A DNA stretch of 64,000 nucleotides from Flavobacteriaceae bacterium (GTDB taxonomy: Bacteria; Bacteroidota; Bacteroidia; Flavobacteriales; Flavobacteriaceae), in contig CANGWK010000014.1 of assembly GCA_947457615.1 (NCBI GenBank), positions 1 to 64,000 of the forward strand, given 5' to 3'. The notes below the pieces were generated by a model. That model was not told the DNA's origin. It saw only the letters and a list, made by a program, of their open reading frames with translations, and searched no databases. The translations under genes and the position numbers were made by a program. Within the stretch, counting starts at the first letter, position 1; every line of letters begins with the position of its first letter. Below are positions 33,272 through 42,170 of the stretch, piece by piece.

Positions 33272-33298
33272 AAAAAAAGCCCCGAAGGAGACTTTTTT
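33272..33298 (-). terminator. Terminator of the DUF2795 gene
   Basis: On the minus strand, AAGTCTCC pairs imperfectly with GGGGCTT around a TTCG loop, flanked by A and T runs. It separates the DUF2795 gene from secA. Confidence 0.6.
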
Positions 33299-33319
33299 CT
33301 GTTGTATTAATTATTTTTT

Positions 33320-33541
33320 TTAATATTCATCCTCGTTCCAAAGATAATCTTCGTCTGTAGGATAATCCGGCCAAATTTCTTCCATTGATTCATATATCTC
33401 GCCTTCGTCTTCTATAGACTGAAGGTTTTCTACAACTTCTAACGGAGCACCAGCTCTGATAGCGTAGTCAATAAGTTCGTCTTTGGTAGCTGGCCACGGT
33501 GCATCGCTTAAATAAGATGCTAATTCTAATGTCCAATACAT
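33320..33541 (-). CDS. DUF2795 protein
   Basis: The 73-residue protein matches the small DUF2795 family: it begins MYWTLELASYLSDAPWPATK, has DELIDYAIRAGAP in the middle, and an acidic tail. It resembles a small helical, DNA- or protein-binding domain; function is unknown. A clear promoter lies at 33566-33595, and a terminator-like hairpin follows, so it is an independent transcript. Confidence 0.85.
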   Translation of the reverse strand: MYWTLELASYLSDAPWPATKDELIDYAIRAGAPLEVVENLQSIEDEGEIYESMEEIWPDYPTDEDYLWNEDEY

Positions 33542-33565
33542 CTGCTTTCGATTTTATAATTTATG

Positions 33566-33595
33566 CAAAAATAATTTTTTAACTGAAATAGTCAA
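33566..33595 (-). promoter_or_regulatory. Promoter of the DUF2795 gene
   Basis: On the minus strand, TTG (33595-33593) and TATTTTTG (33573-33566) are separated by 19 bases. The gene starts 25 bases later. Confidence 0.65.
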
Positions 33596-33689
33596 GAAAA
33601 AAATGATTTATTTTCAAATTAAATTTAAGAACGTGTTTTTTTTATTGCTCTGTAGCCACTTTATTAAGTTGATTACGGAATACTGCAAA

Positions 33690-34259
33690 CTATTTTCTTG
33701 GTATCCATTGCACTTCGTTTGCGTTTAAATCATGAGTCAATTTCCGTGCCAATACAAACAAGTAATCAGAAAGTCTATTAAGATACATTATTACGAGTTC
33801 CTCGGTAGGCTCAATGTCATTAAGGTGCACTGCCAAACGTTCGGCTCTGCGGCATACACAACGAGCAATGTGACAATGTGACACAGTTGTATGTCCTCCA
33901 GGAAGAACAAAATGTGTCATAACCGGTAAGGATTCGTCCATGGTATCCATTTCTTTTTCAAGATATTCCACATCTGATTCTAATATACCTAGGTTTTTCA
34001 ATCTTCTTTCACCACTTTTTAGTTTTTCATCTTCGGGTGGGGTAGCTAGAATTGCACCAACAGTAAATAGGCGGTCTTGTATTTCTACTAACACCTCCTT
34101 ATATAAGGGATTGATTTCTTGATCTCGAATTAGTCCAATGTGGGAGTTTAATTCGTCAACGGTACCATAACTTTCAATTCGGATGTGGTGTTTGGAAACT
34201 CGGGTACCACCATAAAGTGCCGTGGTTCCGGTATCGCCAGTTTTAGTGTATATTTTCAT
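33690..34259 (-). CDS. Cob(I)alamin adenosyltransferase, PduO type
   Basis: The 189-residue protein has the PduO-type N-terminal signature MKIYTKTGDTGTTALYGGTRVSKHHIRIESYGTVDELNS, here read in pieces at residues 1-39, and FVLPGGHTTVSHCHIARCVCRRAER near 122-146. It transfers adenosyl to cobalamin. No other B12 gene lies nearby, so it probably serves salvage. It stands alone on the minus strand. Confidence 0.95.
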   Translation of the reverse strand: MKIYTKTGDTGTTALYGGTRVSKHHIRIESYGTVDELNSHIGLIRDQEINPLYKEVLVEIQDRLFTVGAILATPPEDEKLKSGERRLKNLGILESDVEYLEKEMDTMDESLPVMTHFVLPGGHTTVSHCHIARCVCRRAERLAVHLNDIEPTEELVIMYLNRLSDYLFVLARKLTHDLNANEVQWIPRK

Positions 34260-34345
34260 TTTTAAGGATCTAAGGTTCTGAGGTTGAAAGGTGCTAAGAT
34301 ACTGCCTTTTTTTGGAGATAACAAGTAAGCAAAATGCTACCTAAT

Positions 34346-34410
34346 TAGCCCCGATTGAGCCGATATCCTTGCGTAGTTTACGGAGCAAGATAAAGGCGAA
34401 AGCGGGAAGT
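34346..34410 (+). ncRNA. Structured repeat element, copy C (possible RNA motif)
   Basis: This copy begins TAGCCCCGATTGAGCCG and ends AAGCGGGAAGT. The outer stem is CCCG (34350-34353) with CGGG (34403-34406), and an inner CTTGC/GCAAG hairpin sits near 34369-34388. It shares ends with the copies at 7604 and 11098 while its stem bases differ. It is between two minus-strand genes and reads against them. Confidence 0.45.
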
Positions 34411-34459
34411 ACCATTGGTAATAAAGCCCTAACGATTCGCTACTAATTAAAACAATCCT

Positions 34460-35158
34460 TTATAAATGGTTGGTATTTTGGGTGTCGCTTTCAATCATTC
34501 CGTCTCGTAAACGGATAATTCGATGTGCATATTTAGCTATATCCTCTTCGTGTGTGACCAGAATAACGGTGTTTCCAGCTGCATGAATGTCGCCAAAAAG
34601 TTTCATGATTTCTTCGGAGGTTTTACTGTCTAGATTTCCGGTTGGTTCGTCGGCAAGGATGATGGAAGGCTTGTTAACCAAAGCTCGAGCTACTGCAACT
34701 CGCTGGCGCTGACCACCCGAAAGTTGGTTGGGTTGGTGGTCCATACGATCGTCAAGGCCAACTTGGGTTAACACTTCGGTGGCTCTTTTATTTCGGTCGG
34801 TTTTGGAATAACCAGCATAAATCATTGGCAAGGCGACATTGTCTAGGGCTGTAGTTCTTGGCAAAAGGTTGAAGGTTTGAAAAACGAAACCAATTTCTTT
34901 GTTTCGGATTTCTGCAAGATCATCATCGTGCATTTGGGAAACGTCATTTCCGTTAAGGATATACGTGCCTGAAGTTGGCGTGTCAAGGCAACCTAAAAGG
35001 TTCATAAGGGTAGATTTTCCAGAACCGGAAGGTCCCATTAATGCTACGTATTCGCCTTTGTTTATATGTAAATCGATGCCTTTTAATACGTAGATGATTT
35101 CACTACCTAAAACGAAGTCGCGCTTAATATTGGTGATATTGATTAAAGGGTTTGCCAT
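34460..35158 (-). CDS. ABC transporter ATPase, MacB/LolD-type
   Basis: The 232-residue ABC ATPase has Walker [10 protein letters not shown] (42-50), the signature [15 protein letters not shown] and Walker [14 protein letters not shown]. The layout fits the MacB/LolD/FtsE group. The partner permease is not adjacent, so substrate is unknown; lipoprotein release and macrolide or peptide export are possible. It is a single-gene unit. Confidence 0.93.
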   Translation of the reverse strand: MANPLINITNIKRDFVLGSEIIYVLKGIDLHINKGEYVALMGPSGSGKSTLMNLLGCLDTPTSGTYILNGNDVSQMHDDDLAEIRNKEIGFVFQTFNLLPRTTALDNVALPMIYAGYSKTDRNKRATEVLTQVGLDDRMDHQPNQLSGGQRQRVAVARALVNKPSIILADEPTGNLDSKTSEEIMKLFGDIHAAGNTVILVTHEEDIAKYAHRIIRLRDGMIESDTQNTNHL

Positions 35159-35247
35159 TGGAAATAACGAAGTTTAAATTACGATTTCAGAATGTAAATA
35201 TAAGTAATACAAAAACGTTTTTTGTTACAATAAATGTAAATTTATTT

Positions 35248-36057
35248 TTAAACCCGAATTACAAAATGCTCTTTCTTTTGTTCGCGTCTAAAGAAGATAA
35301 TTCCCCATTGGAAAGTGTCAATTGTAACGGTAACTTTGGGATAGTTTTGAATAATTTTCCAAGCTTCCTCCATGTCTTTACTCCAATGAATATCATCAAA
35401 AATCCAAACGGAATCGTTGGTGGTTGTTGGAAGTAAAAGTTCAAAATATTCTAGGGTTGCTTTTTTAGAATGGTTGCCGTCGAAGTAAATTAGGTCTTGG
35501 GTGTTGGGTATAGGGTTTTGGGTTGAGAGATAACTTGAAAATTCGGTATTTATTGACGTTACATTATTGATGTTGAATTTTTGTAATTGCAATTGGCATT
35601 GATTTAATGTTTTTGGACATCCTTCTAATGTGGTGATTTTAGCATCTTTATTTAGCTTCGCTCTGTTCGTCTTCGCCTCGATTCCTAAGGATAGGGCAGA
35701 AGTCGCTAATCCTAAAGAAGTTCCTATTTCTAAAATAGTGTTTGGTTGAAAATAATTTACAATTCTAAACAATAACTGTGCTCTTTTTGAGGAAATCCCT
35801 GCGGTTTTAGCAATTTGAGAAATGGGTCTCGTATTACTTTTAAAAACTCGCGATCCTGCACCAAAATCGGTTACTTCAATCGTTTCTTTATTTTCTAAAA
35901 GTGAATTTCTGTATTCCTTTAATATTGAATATTCAGGGTATTTTTTAGTATCATAAAAGCATTTCGTAACTAAATTGTATACAAAAGGCGAATGTACTCC
36001 GTGTTGGTTTTTGGAGTTCCATAAAAAAAATAGGTAGGATTTTAATGGGTGCAGCAT
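35248..36057 (-). CDS. Class I SAM-dependent methyltransferase
   Basis: The 269-residue protein has a Rossmann methyltransferase core: ILEIGTSLGLATSALSLG (SAM motif I), TTLEGCPKT (motif II) and DLIYFDGNHSKKATLEYFE. It resembles O-methyltransferases such as the catechol type. There is a possible N-terminal region of unknown role. Substrate is unknown. It precedes the DUF2461 gene end by 10 bases, so they may be co-transcribed with recF. Confidence 0.85.
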   Translation of the reverse strand: MLHPLKSYLFFLWNSKNQHGVHSPFVYNLVTKCFYDTKKYPEYSILKEYRNSLLENKETIEVTDFGAGSRVFKSNTRPISQIAKTAGISSKRAQLLFRIVNYFQPNTILEIGTSLGLATSALSLGIEAKTNRAKLNKDAKITTLEGCPKTLNQCQLQLQKFNINNVTSINTEFSSYLSTQNPIPNTQDLIYFDGNHSKKATLEYFELLLPTTTNDSVWIFDDIHWSKDMEEAWKIIQNYPKVTVTIDTFQWGIIFFRREQKKEHFVIRV

Positions 36058-36067
36058 TCAATTTACG

Positions 36068-36742
36068 TTATTCTTCCGTTTCTAAAGCTCTTCTTAAAAA
36101 GTCGTTTAGTGGTTTTAAAGCAACTAACTTTTTTGCTATTTTTTTACTAAAATCGGCTTCCGAGAAAAGAGATTCTGTAATTTTATGAGAACTAGTAAAA
36201 CTTTTTAGTTTTAAAAATTCAATTGCGGGATGGTTTGGGTCAAAGTCTTTTGGCGCTTTCTTCAAAACATTATTTTCGCCACGGTCCAATTGGTTGAATT
36301 CTTTTTGGAAGTTTTTATTGGAAACAATAGATTCTAAATCTTCGTGAAAAAATTCAATTTCCTTTCGTATTTGTTTCAGTTCTCCTGCTTCGGGACACCA
36401 AATACCCCCGGCGACAAAGCAGTTTCCGGCTTCAAAATGAATGTAATATCCAGGAGCATTTTTCCGATTTTTGTCTTGCGACATCCAAACGCCCATATTG
36501 GTTTTATAAGGCGATTTGTCTTTAGAAAAACGAATGTCACGATTGATTCTGAAAGTGCAATTTTTCACTTCCAATGGCTCTAATGATTTATCCAATGGTT
36601 TCATTTCTGCCAAAATAGAAGAAATAAAACTATGGTAGTCTTTTTTATAGCTTTCGTATCGTTTTTTATTGGCGTGCATCCACTCGGTATTATTATTTGC
36701 AATTAAATCAGATAGAAATTGTAATGCTTCTTTAGATATCAT
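36068..36742 (-). CDS. DUF2461 protein
   Basis: The 224-residue protein fits DUF2461 (TIGR02453): NNTEWMHANKKRYESYKKDY, FRINRDIRFSKDKSPYKTNMG and YYIHFEAGNCFVAGGIW. These proteins have unknown function. It lies 34 bases downstream of recF and 10 upstream of the methyltransferase, all on the same strand. Confidence 0.9.
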   Translation of the reverse strand: MISKEALQFLSDLIANNNTEWMHANKKRYESYKKDYHSFISSILAEMKPLDKSLEPLEVKNCTFRINRDIRFSKDKSPYKTNMGVWMSQDKNRKNAPGYYIHFEAGNCFVAGGIWCPEAGELKQIRKEIEFFHEDLESIVSNKNFQKEFNQLDRGENNVLKKAPKDFDPNHPAIEFLKLKSFTSSHKITESLFSEADFSKKIAKKLVALKPLNDFLRRALETEE

Positions 36743-36776
36743 TTTTTTAAATAATTTTATAAGTTTAGAAAAAATA

Positions 36777-37856
36777 TTATAAGTTGAATATTTTATAACT
36801 CTGGCGGGTTGTTTTTACAATGTTTTCAGTACGTTCAGGATGGGTGTCTGAAATAAACAATTGCCCAAATTCATCTTGATTAACCATTTCTACAATCTTA
36901 CTTACTCGAGTTTCATCTAGTTTATCAAAGATGTCATCCAAAAGTAGAATTGGTTTTTCTCCCGATTGTTTTTTAACAAATTCAAATTGCGCTAATTTTA
37001 AAGCTATTAAAAACGATTTTTGTTGTCCTTGCGAACCGAATTTCTTAATCGGATAATTGTCAATTTGAAAAGCCAAATCGTCTTTGTGAATTCCAACCGA
37101 AGTATATTGTAAAGCACGATCTTTAGATAAATTTTGTTCTAATAATGTTAAAGTATCCTGCTCTAATAAATGACTTTCATATCCCAACTGAACTGTCTCG
37201 CTAGAATCTGTAATGGTTTGGTGGTGCTTGTTGAAGATTGGTAAAAATGCCTCAATAAATTGTTTTCTTTTTTCAAAAATTTCTTGTCCTAATCCATTTA
37301 ATTGTTCGTTATAAATAGACAAAGTATCGTTTTCAAACACATGGTTTAATGCAAAATACTTTAGTAGTGCATTGCGCTGGCTGAGTATTTTTTGGTATTG
37401 AATAAGTCCTTGTAAATAGGAGGGATCCAGTTGCGAAATTACAGTATCCATAAACTTTCTGCGAGTTTCACTTCCTTCAATAATTAAATCATTATCGGCA
37501 GGGGAAATAATCACCAGCGGAATAAAACCAATATGATCAGAAAACTTTTCATAAGGTTTACTATTTCTTTTAAGGATTTTTTTATGTCCTTTTTTAAAAC
37601 TGCTTACAATTTGTTCTATTCGGTCTGCTTTTTCAAATTCGCCATCAATTACAAAAAACTCTTCTTGGTGTTTTATATTTTGAACTGCTAACGGATTAAA
37701 ATAGCTTTTTCCGTTGGCTAAATGATAGATTGCATCGAGGACATTAGTTTTTCCAACACCATTTTTTCCCACAAAACAGTTGATTTTGGAGTCAAATTCG
37801 AATGTTGCTTCCGAAAAATTTTTATAATTGTATAAAGATATTTTTTTTAAAAACAT
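36777..37856 (-). CDS. recF: DNA recombination/repair protein RecF
   Basis: The 359-residue SMC-like ATPase binds gapped DNA and loads RecA with RecOR. It has Walker A GKNGVGKT at 30-37, a signature region near [14 protein letters not shown], and Walker [13 protein letters not shown]. The order of length and motifs is standard. It heads a minus-strand cluster with DUF2461 and the methyltransferase, and is divergent from the TPR membrane protein gene. There is no dnaA or dnaN nearby. Confidence 0.95.
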   Translation of the reverse strand: MFLKKISLYNYKNFSEATFEFDSKINCFVGKNGVGKTNVLDAIYHLANGKSYFNPLAVQNIKHQEEFFVIDGEFEKADRIEQIVSSFKKGHKKILKRNSKPYEKFSDHIGFIPLVIISPADNDLIIEGSETRRKFMDTVISQLDPSYLQGLIQYQKILSQRNALLKYFALNHVFENDTLSIYNEQLNGLGQEIFEKRKQFIEAFLPIFNKHHQTITDSSETVQLGYESHLLEQDTLTLLEQNLSKDRALQYTSVGIHKDDLAFQIDNYPIKKFGSQGQQKSFLIALKLAQFEFVKKQSGEKPILLLDDIFDKLDETRVSKIVEMVNQDEFGQLFISDTHPERTENIVKTTRQSYKIFNL

Positions 37857-37971
37857 GTGTGATGGCTTACAAATGCTAAGAAAAGTAAAATTAATTTCTT
37901 ACATTTTTTAAGAGCGTGCAAATTATTGAAAAATATCGACAAAAATCGCTTTTAATTATCAATAAAAATTT

Positions 37972-37979
37972 TATTTTTG
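37972..37979 (+). promoter_or_regulatory. -7 box of the TPR membrane protein gene
   Basis: TATTTTTG, matching TAnnTTTG, lies 22 bases before the start codon at 38001. I see no well-spaced TTG. Confidence 0.5.
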
Positions 37980-38000
37980 CACACACTAAAATTAACTTAA

Positions 38001-38795
38001 ATGGCAACTTACAATAAAAGAGGTTACAAATCACCTAAAGAAAAAGAAGAAAAATTAGATAATAATTTTATTGAAGATACTCCTAATGTTGATGCAAATA
38101 ATAGCGCGACAGCTAAGGCTTTTGACTCGTTAGACAATAGCGCTTCCAAAATAGAAGATTGGGTTGCTGCAAACCAAAAATATATTTTAGGTATACTAAC
38201 TGCTGTAGTTATTGTAACGGTTGGTTATTTATCGTATCAAAAATTTGTTACTGAACCTAAGGAAGAAGAAGCAACTTCTGATTTATTTGTTGCACAAAAA
38301 AATTTCCAATTGGCTGCAGATGCTACCAATCCTAAATCACAAGATTCATTGTATGCATTAGTATTGAAAGGATCGGAAGGAAAACAAGGAGCTGTTGGTA
38401 TTGCTGATCAATATGTTGGAACCGATTCAGGTAATGTTGCAAACTATTATGCAGGTATTGCTAATTTGAATTTAAAAAAATACGATCTTGCAATTCAGTA
38501 TTTACAGAAATTTACATCTAAAGATTATTTCTTAGGTGCAATTGCTACTGGTGCAATTGGTGATGCTTGGTCTCAAAAAAATGATGCTAAAAAAGCTTTA
38601 GAATTTTACGAGAAAGCAGCAAGAATGAATGCTAATGAATTTACAACTCCTAGATATTTATTCAAAGCAGGCCAAACAGCCATGGAATTAGGAAATAAAG
38701 CAGAAGCTTTAAAATATTTTACTGAAATTAAAGATAAGTACGAAGCAACTCCAGAAGCACAAAATATTGATGCTTTGATTGGAATGGCGCAGTAA
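38001..38795 (+). CDS. Membrane-anchored TPR protein
   Basis: The 264-residue protein has a soluble start, one membrane helix (about 62-78, ILGILTAVVIVTVGYL) and an outer TPR-like region with repeats such as AIQYLQKFTSKDYFLGAIA and ALEFYEKAARMNANEF. It resembles YfgM/TPR_21-type periplasmic chaperone partners of the Sec translocon. The ribH gene follows after 72 bases, and the spacer has AATTCCT repeats. The partner is not shown. Confidence 0.85.
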   Translation: MATYNKRGYKSPKEKEEKLDNNFIEDTPNVDANNSATAKAFDSLDNSASKIEDWVAANQKYILGILTAVVIVTVGYLSYQKFVTEPKEEEATSDLFVAQKNFQLAADATNPKSQDSLYALVLKGSEGKQGAVGIADQYVGTDSGNVANYYAGIANLNLKKYDLAIQYLQKFTSKDYFLGAIATGAIGDAWSQKNDAKKALEFYEKAARMNANEFTTPRYLFKAGQTAMELGNKAEALKYFTEIKDKYEATPEAQNIDALIGMAQ

Positions 38796-38867
38796 ATCAA
38801 TTACGAATTTCTAATTATGAATTACGGAAGAAAATCATAATTCCTAATTCCTAATTCCTAATTAATT

Positions 38868-39365
38868 ATGGCTACAGCTAACAAGAACTTATCTAATTAC
38901 GATAAAAACACAATCCCAAATGCGAAAGATTTTCGGTTTGGGATTGTTGTTTCAGAATGGAACGACCACATAACCGAAGGGCTTTACAATGGAACTCTTG
39001 CAGCACTATTAGATTGTGGTGCAGTACAAGAAAACATTCTACGTTGGAATGTTCCAGGAAGTTTTGAATTGGTTTATGGTGCGCAACGAATGATTGTTAC
39101 TCAAAATGTAGACGTAGTAATAACTATAGGTTGCGTAATAAAAGGCGAAACAATGCACTTTGAATTTGTTTGCGAAGGCGTTACTCAGGGTATTAAAGAT
39201 TTGAATGTTCAAACCGATGTTCCTGTCATATTTTGTTTGCTAACAGATAATAACGAACAACAATCTATTGATAGAAGTGGAGGAGTTCACGGTAATAAAG
39301 GCACTGAAGCTGCCATAGCCGCTATTAAAATGGCCGAGTTGAGACGAATTTCCGAGAAAGAGTAA
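38868..39365 (+). CDS. ribH: 6,7-dimethyl-8-ribityllumazine synthase
   Basis: The 165-residue enzyme makes the riboflavin precursor. It has FGIVVSEWNDHITEGLYNG, WNVPGSFELVYGAQ, and CVIKGETMHFEFVCEGVTQG with the catalytic His-type region. It probably forms icosahedral or pentameric shells, as the family does. No other riboflavin gene is near. It follows the TPR gene on the same strand. Confidence 0.97.
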   Translation: MATANKNLSNYDKNTIPNAKDFRFGIVVSEWNDHITEGLYNGTLAALLDCGAVQENILRWNVPGSFELVYGAQRMIVTQNVDVVITIGCVIKGETMHFEFVCEGVTQGIKDLNVQTDVPVIFCLLTDNNEQQSIDRSGGVHGNKGTEAAIAAIKMAELRRISEKE

Positions 39366-39459
39366 CGTTTAAAAATTTAAATTATAGAACCTATTCCTAA
39401 CTAGGATGGGTTTTCCTATTTTAGTACCTTCTTAACTATATTTACCATTAGATTTTACT

Positions 39460-39467
39460 TAAATTTG
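39460..39467 (+). promoter_or_regulatory. -7 box upstream of mutL
   Basis: TAAATTTG lies 78 bases before the mutL start; no well-spaced TTG is visible. Between it and the gene is a run of AAAACCCA-type degenerate words. Confidence 0.4.
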
Positions 39468-39545
39468 CTAACTTTGTTTTCTTTAAACCCAAAACCTATT
39501 ACCCAAAATCCAAAACCCAGTATCTAAAACCCAGAACCTAAAAAA

Positions 39546-41399
39546 ATGTCAAGTATAATTCAATTACTTCCCGATCACGTTGCTAACCAGATTGCTGCTG
39601 GTGAAGTAGTTCAACGGCCAGCATCGGTGGTAAAAGAATTACTCGAAAATGCAGTTGACGCCAAAGCAACAGATATAAAATTGATTATTAAAGATGCGGG
39701 AAAAGCTTTAGTTCAAGTTATTGATAATGGTTTGGGCATGAGTGTTACCGATGCACGTTTGTGTTTTGAACGCCATGCAACTTCTAAAATTAGGCAAGCG
39801 GAAGATTTGTTTTCATTACATACCAAAGGATTTCGTGGAGAAGCATTGGCTTCTATAGCTGCGATCGCTCATGTAGAGATGAAAACTAAGCAAGATCAAG
39901 AAGAACTTGGAAACCATATTATTATTGAAGGTAGTAAATTTGTTTCGCAAGATCCTGCTGTTTTACCCAAAGGAACTTCCTTTGCCGTAAAAAATTTATT
40001 TTATAATATTCCGGCACGACGTAATTTCCTTAAATCGGAAACAGTAGAGTTTCGTCATGTTGTGGATGAATTTCAAAGGGTGGCACTTGCACATCCCAAT
40101 ATTTATTTCACGATGTACCACAACGGAGGTGAAATGTTTAATTTGCCAAATTCTAATTTAAGACAACGAATTGTCACTATTTTTTCGGGGAAAACTAACG
40201 AAAAATTAGTCCCTATTCAAGAAGAAACAGAAATCGTAACCATTCAAGGATTTGTAGGAAAACCAGAATTTGCTAAAAAAAACAGATCGGAACAGTTCTT
40301 TTTTGTAAACGATAGATTTATAAAAAGTGGCTATTTGCACCATGCGGTAATGAATGCGTATGAAGGATTGTTGCCAAATGGCGCACAACCTAGTTATTTT
40401 ATTTATTTAAATGTGCCTCCAAATACTATTGATATAAATATTCATCCAACTAAAACCGAGATTAAGTTTGATGATGAACAAGCACTTTATGCAATTTTGC
40501 GATCGGCTATTAAGCATAGTTTGGGTCAGTTTAATGTTGCTCCAGCCTTAGATTTTGATAGAGATCCAAATTTAGATACCCCTTACGATTACCAAAATAA
40601 AAATGCTGAATACCCAAAGGTTCAAGTAGATAGATCCTATAATCCTTTTTCAGATGAAAAACAATCCGCTTCTTTTTCTGGTGGTGGGTCCTCTTATAAA
40701 AAAGCTGAAACATCTCAAAGTTGGGAGAGTTTGTATGTAGGATTAAAACAAGACACTTTGGAAGTTGAAAATTATACTTTTGAAAATGAAGAAGTAACGG
40801 CATCTTTTTTTGACGAAAAAGAAGAGGAGCAGGTTGCTAAACATACGTATCAAATTCAGAAAAAATATATTGTAAGTCCGATAAAATCGGGAATGGTAAT
40901 TATAAATCAGCATCGTGCGCACCAACGTGTTTTGTACGAACAATTTTTAACCAATATGACGGTTAATCAAGCGTCTAGTCAGCAATTATTGTTTCCGTTG
41001 CAATTTCATTTTTCTGCCAATGAAATGCAAATTATTACCGAATTACAACCAGCATTAGAAAATACCGGATTTGTTTTTGAAACATTAAATGAAGAATATC
41101 TTCAAATTTCAGGAATTCCTACAAATACTTCCGAAAGCGAAGTTGCCATGGTTTTAGAGCAATTAATTAGCGATTTGCAAGACGGAATTCCAGATAGTAG
41201 TTTTAGCCAAAATGATACCATTGCCAAATCTATGGCTAAGAGCTTGGCTGTAAAAACAGGAGCATATTTAACCGAAAAAGAACAAGAAAATTTAGCAAAC
41301 AATTTATTTGCGTGTAAAGACCCTAATGTTTCTCCTTTTCAAAAACCCACTTTCATCACCATGCGTGTTGAAGATATAGATAAAAGATTTTCCTTATGA
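39546..41399 (+). CDS. mutL: DNA mismatch repair protein MutL
   Basis: The 617-residue protein has the GHKL ATPase at the N-terminus: NQIAAGEVVQRPASVVKELL, IDNGLGM and TKGFRGEALASIA. The C-terminal dimerisation domain begins near residue 430. The endonuclease motif DQHA(x)2E(x)4E is altered: at 454-465 the sequence reads NQHRAHQRVLYE, so Asp, Ala and one Glu are replaced. The later CPHGRP motif is also not kept (VSPFQKPTF). Nicking activity is therefore doubtful. Its last four bases (ATGA) overlap the rhomboid gene start. Confidence 0.95.
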   Translation: MSSIIQLLPDHVANQIAAGEVVQRPASVVKELLENAVDAKATDIKLIIKDAGKALVQVIDNGLGMSVTDARLCFERHATSKIRQAEDLFSLHTKGFRGEALASIAAIAHVEMKTKQDQEELGNHIIIEGSKFVSQDPAVLPKGTSFAVKNLFYNIPARRNFLKSETVEFRHVVDEFQRVALAHPNIYFTMYHNGGEMFNLPNSNLRQRIVTIFSGKTNEKLVPIQEETEIVTIQGFVGKPEFAKKNRSEQFFFVNDRFIKSGYLHHAVMNAYEGLLPNGAQPSYFIYLNVPPNTIDINIHPTKTEIKFDDEQALYAILRSAIKHSLGQFNVAPALDFDRDPNLDTPYDYQNKNAEYPKVQVDRSYNPFSDEKQSASFSGGGSSYKKAETSQSWESLYVGLKQDTLEVENYTFENEEVTASFFDEKEEEQVAKHTYQIQKKYIVSPIKSGMVIINQHRAHQRVLYEQFLTNMTVNQASSQQLLFPLQFHFSANEMQIITELQPALENTGFVFETLNEEYLQISGIPTNTSESEVAMVLEQLISDLQDGIPDSSFSQNDTIAKSMAKSLAVKTGAYLTEKEQENLANNLFACKDPNVSPFQKPTFITMRVEDIDKRFSL

Positions 41400-42157
41400 T
41401 GAGAATAACCCCAGTTGTTAAGCAACTATTGATTTTGAATATTATCTTTTTTATTGGTTCTCAAATACCAGGAACTAATGCATATCCATTATTTTCTGAG
41501 TTTTTTATAGAGAATCCAAATTTTAAAATATGGCAACCATTAACAAGTATGTTTATGCATGCTCCAATGCCAAATTTCACTCATATTTTATTTAATATGT
41601 TTGCTTTGTACTCTTTCGGAAGTGCTTTAGAGCATTTTTGGGGAGCAACTAAATTCTTGTTTTTTTATATTTCCTGCGGATTAGGAGCTATTTTATTAAA
41701 TGAGGGAATTCATTATTACCAATACCAACATGCGTTATCCTTGTTACAAGAAGCTAATATATCAACTAATGATATTATGACTTTATTGACGCAGGGTAAA
41801 TTTAATTCAGGATTATTAAATTCTATTCCACAATCTACTTTAGAGGATATGTATGCAGCTTACAATTCTCAAACTTTAGGTGCATCAGGAGCTATTTACG
41901 GACTTTTAGTTGCATTTGCTTTTATGTTTCCTACTGCCGAATTGGGAATTATGTTCATTCCAATTCCAATAAAAGCTAAATACTTTGTTCCAGGATTACT
42001 AGCAATCGATTTGTTTTTGGGATTTAAAGGCCAATCCATATTCGGTGCTGGGAGTACCGGAATTGCTCATTTTGCTCATATTGGCGGTGCCCTCACTGGT
42101 TTTATTATGATGTGGTATTGGAAAAAAAATCAGTTTAATAATAAACGTTGGAATTAA
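41396..42157 (+). CDS. Rhomboid-family intramembrane serine protease
   Basis: The 253-residue protein has six or so membrane segments. The catalytic Ser is in LGASGAIYGLL (GxSG), and the His is in GIAHFAHIGGALTGF. An FTHILFNMFALYSFGS segment forms TM2, and an unusual soluble insertion (about residues 100-150) separates TM3 and TM4. Rhomboids cut membrane proteins within their helices. It overlaps mutL by 4 bases (ATGA) and is followed by a second rhomboid, so the three genes are probably coupled. Confidence 0.92.
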   Translation: MMRITPVVKQLLILNIIFFIGSQIPGTNAYPLFSEFFIENPNFKIWQPLTSMFMHAPMPNFTHILFNMFALYSFGSALEHFWGATKFLFFYISCGLGAILLNEGIHYYQYQHALSLLQEANISTNDIMTLLTQGKFNSGLLNSIPQSTLEDMYAAYNSQTLGASGAIYGLLVAFAFMFPTAELGIMFIPIPIKAKYFVPGLLAIDLFLGFKGQSIFGAGSTGIAHFAHIGGALTGFIMMWYWKKNQFNNKRWN

Positions 42158-42170
42158 TCGTTGAAAAGAT

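Noticed and set aside
38796..38867. AATTCCT and similar word repeats before ribH
   Set aside because: Short A/T-rich words such as these occur in many spacers here; there is no structure or boundary that would set them apart.
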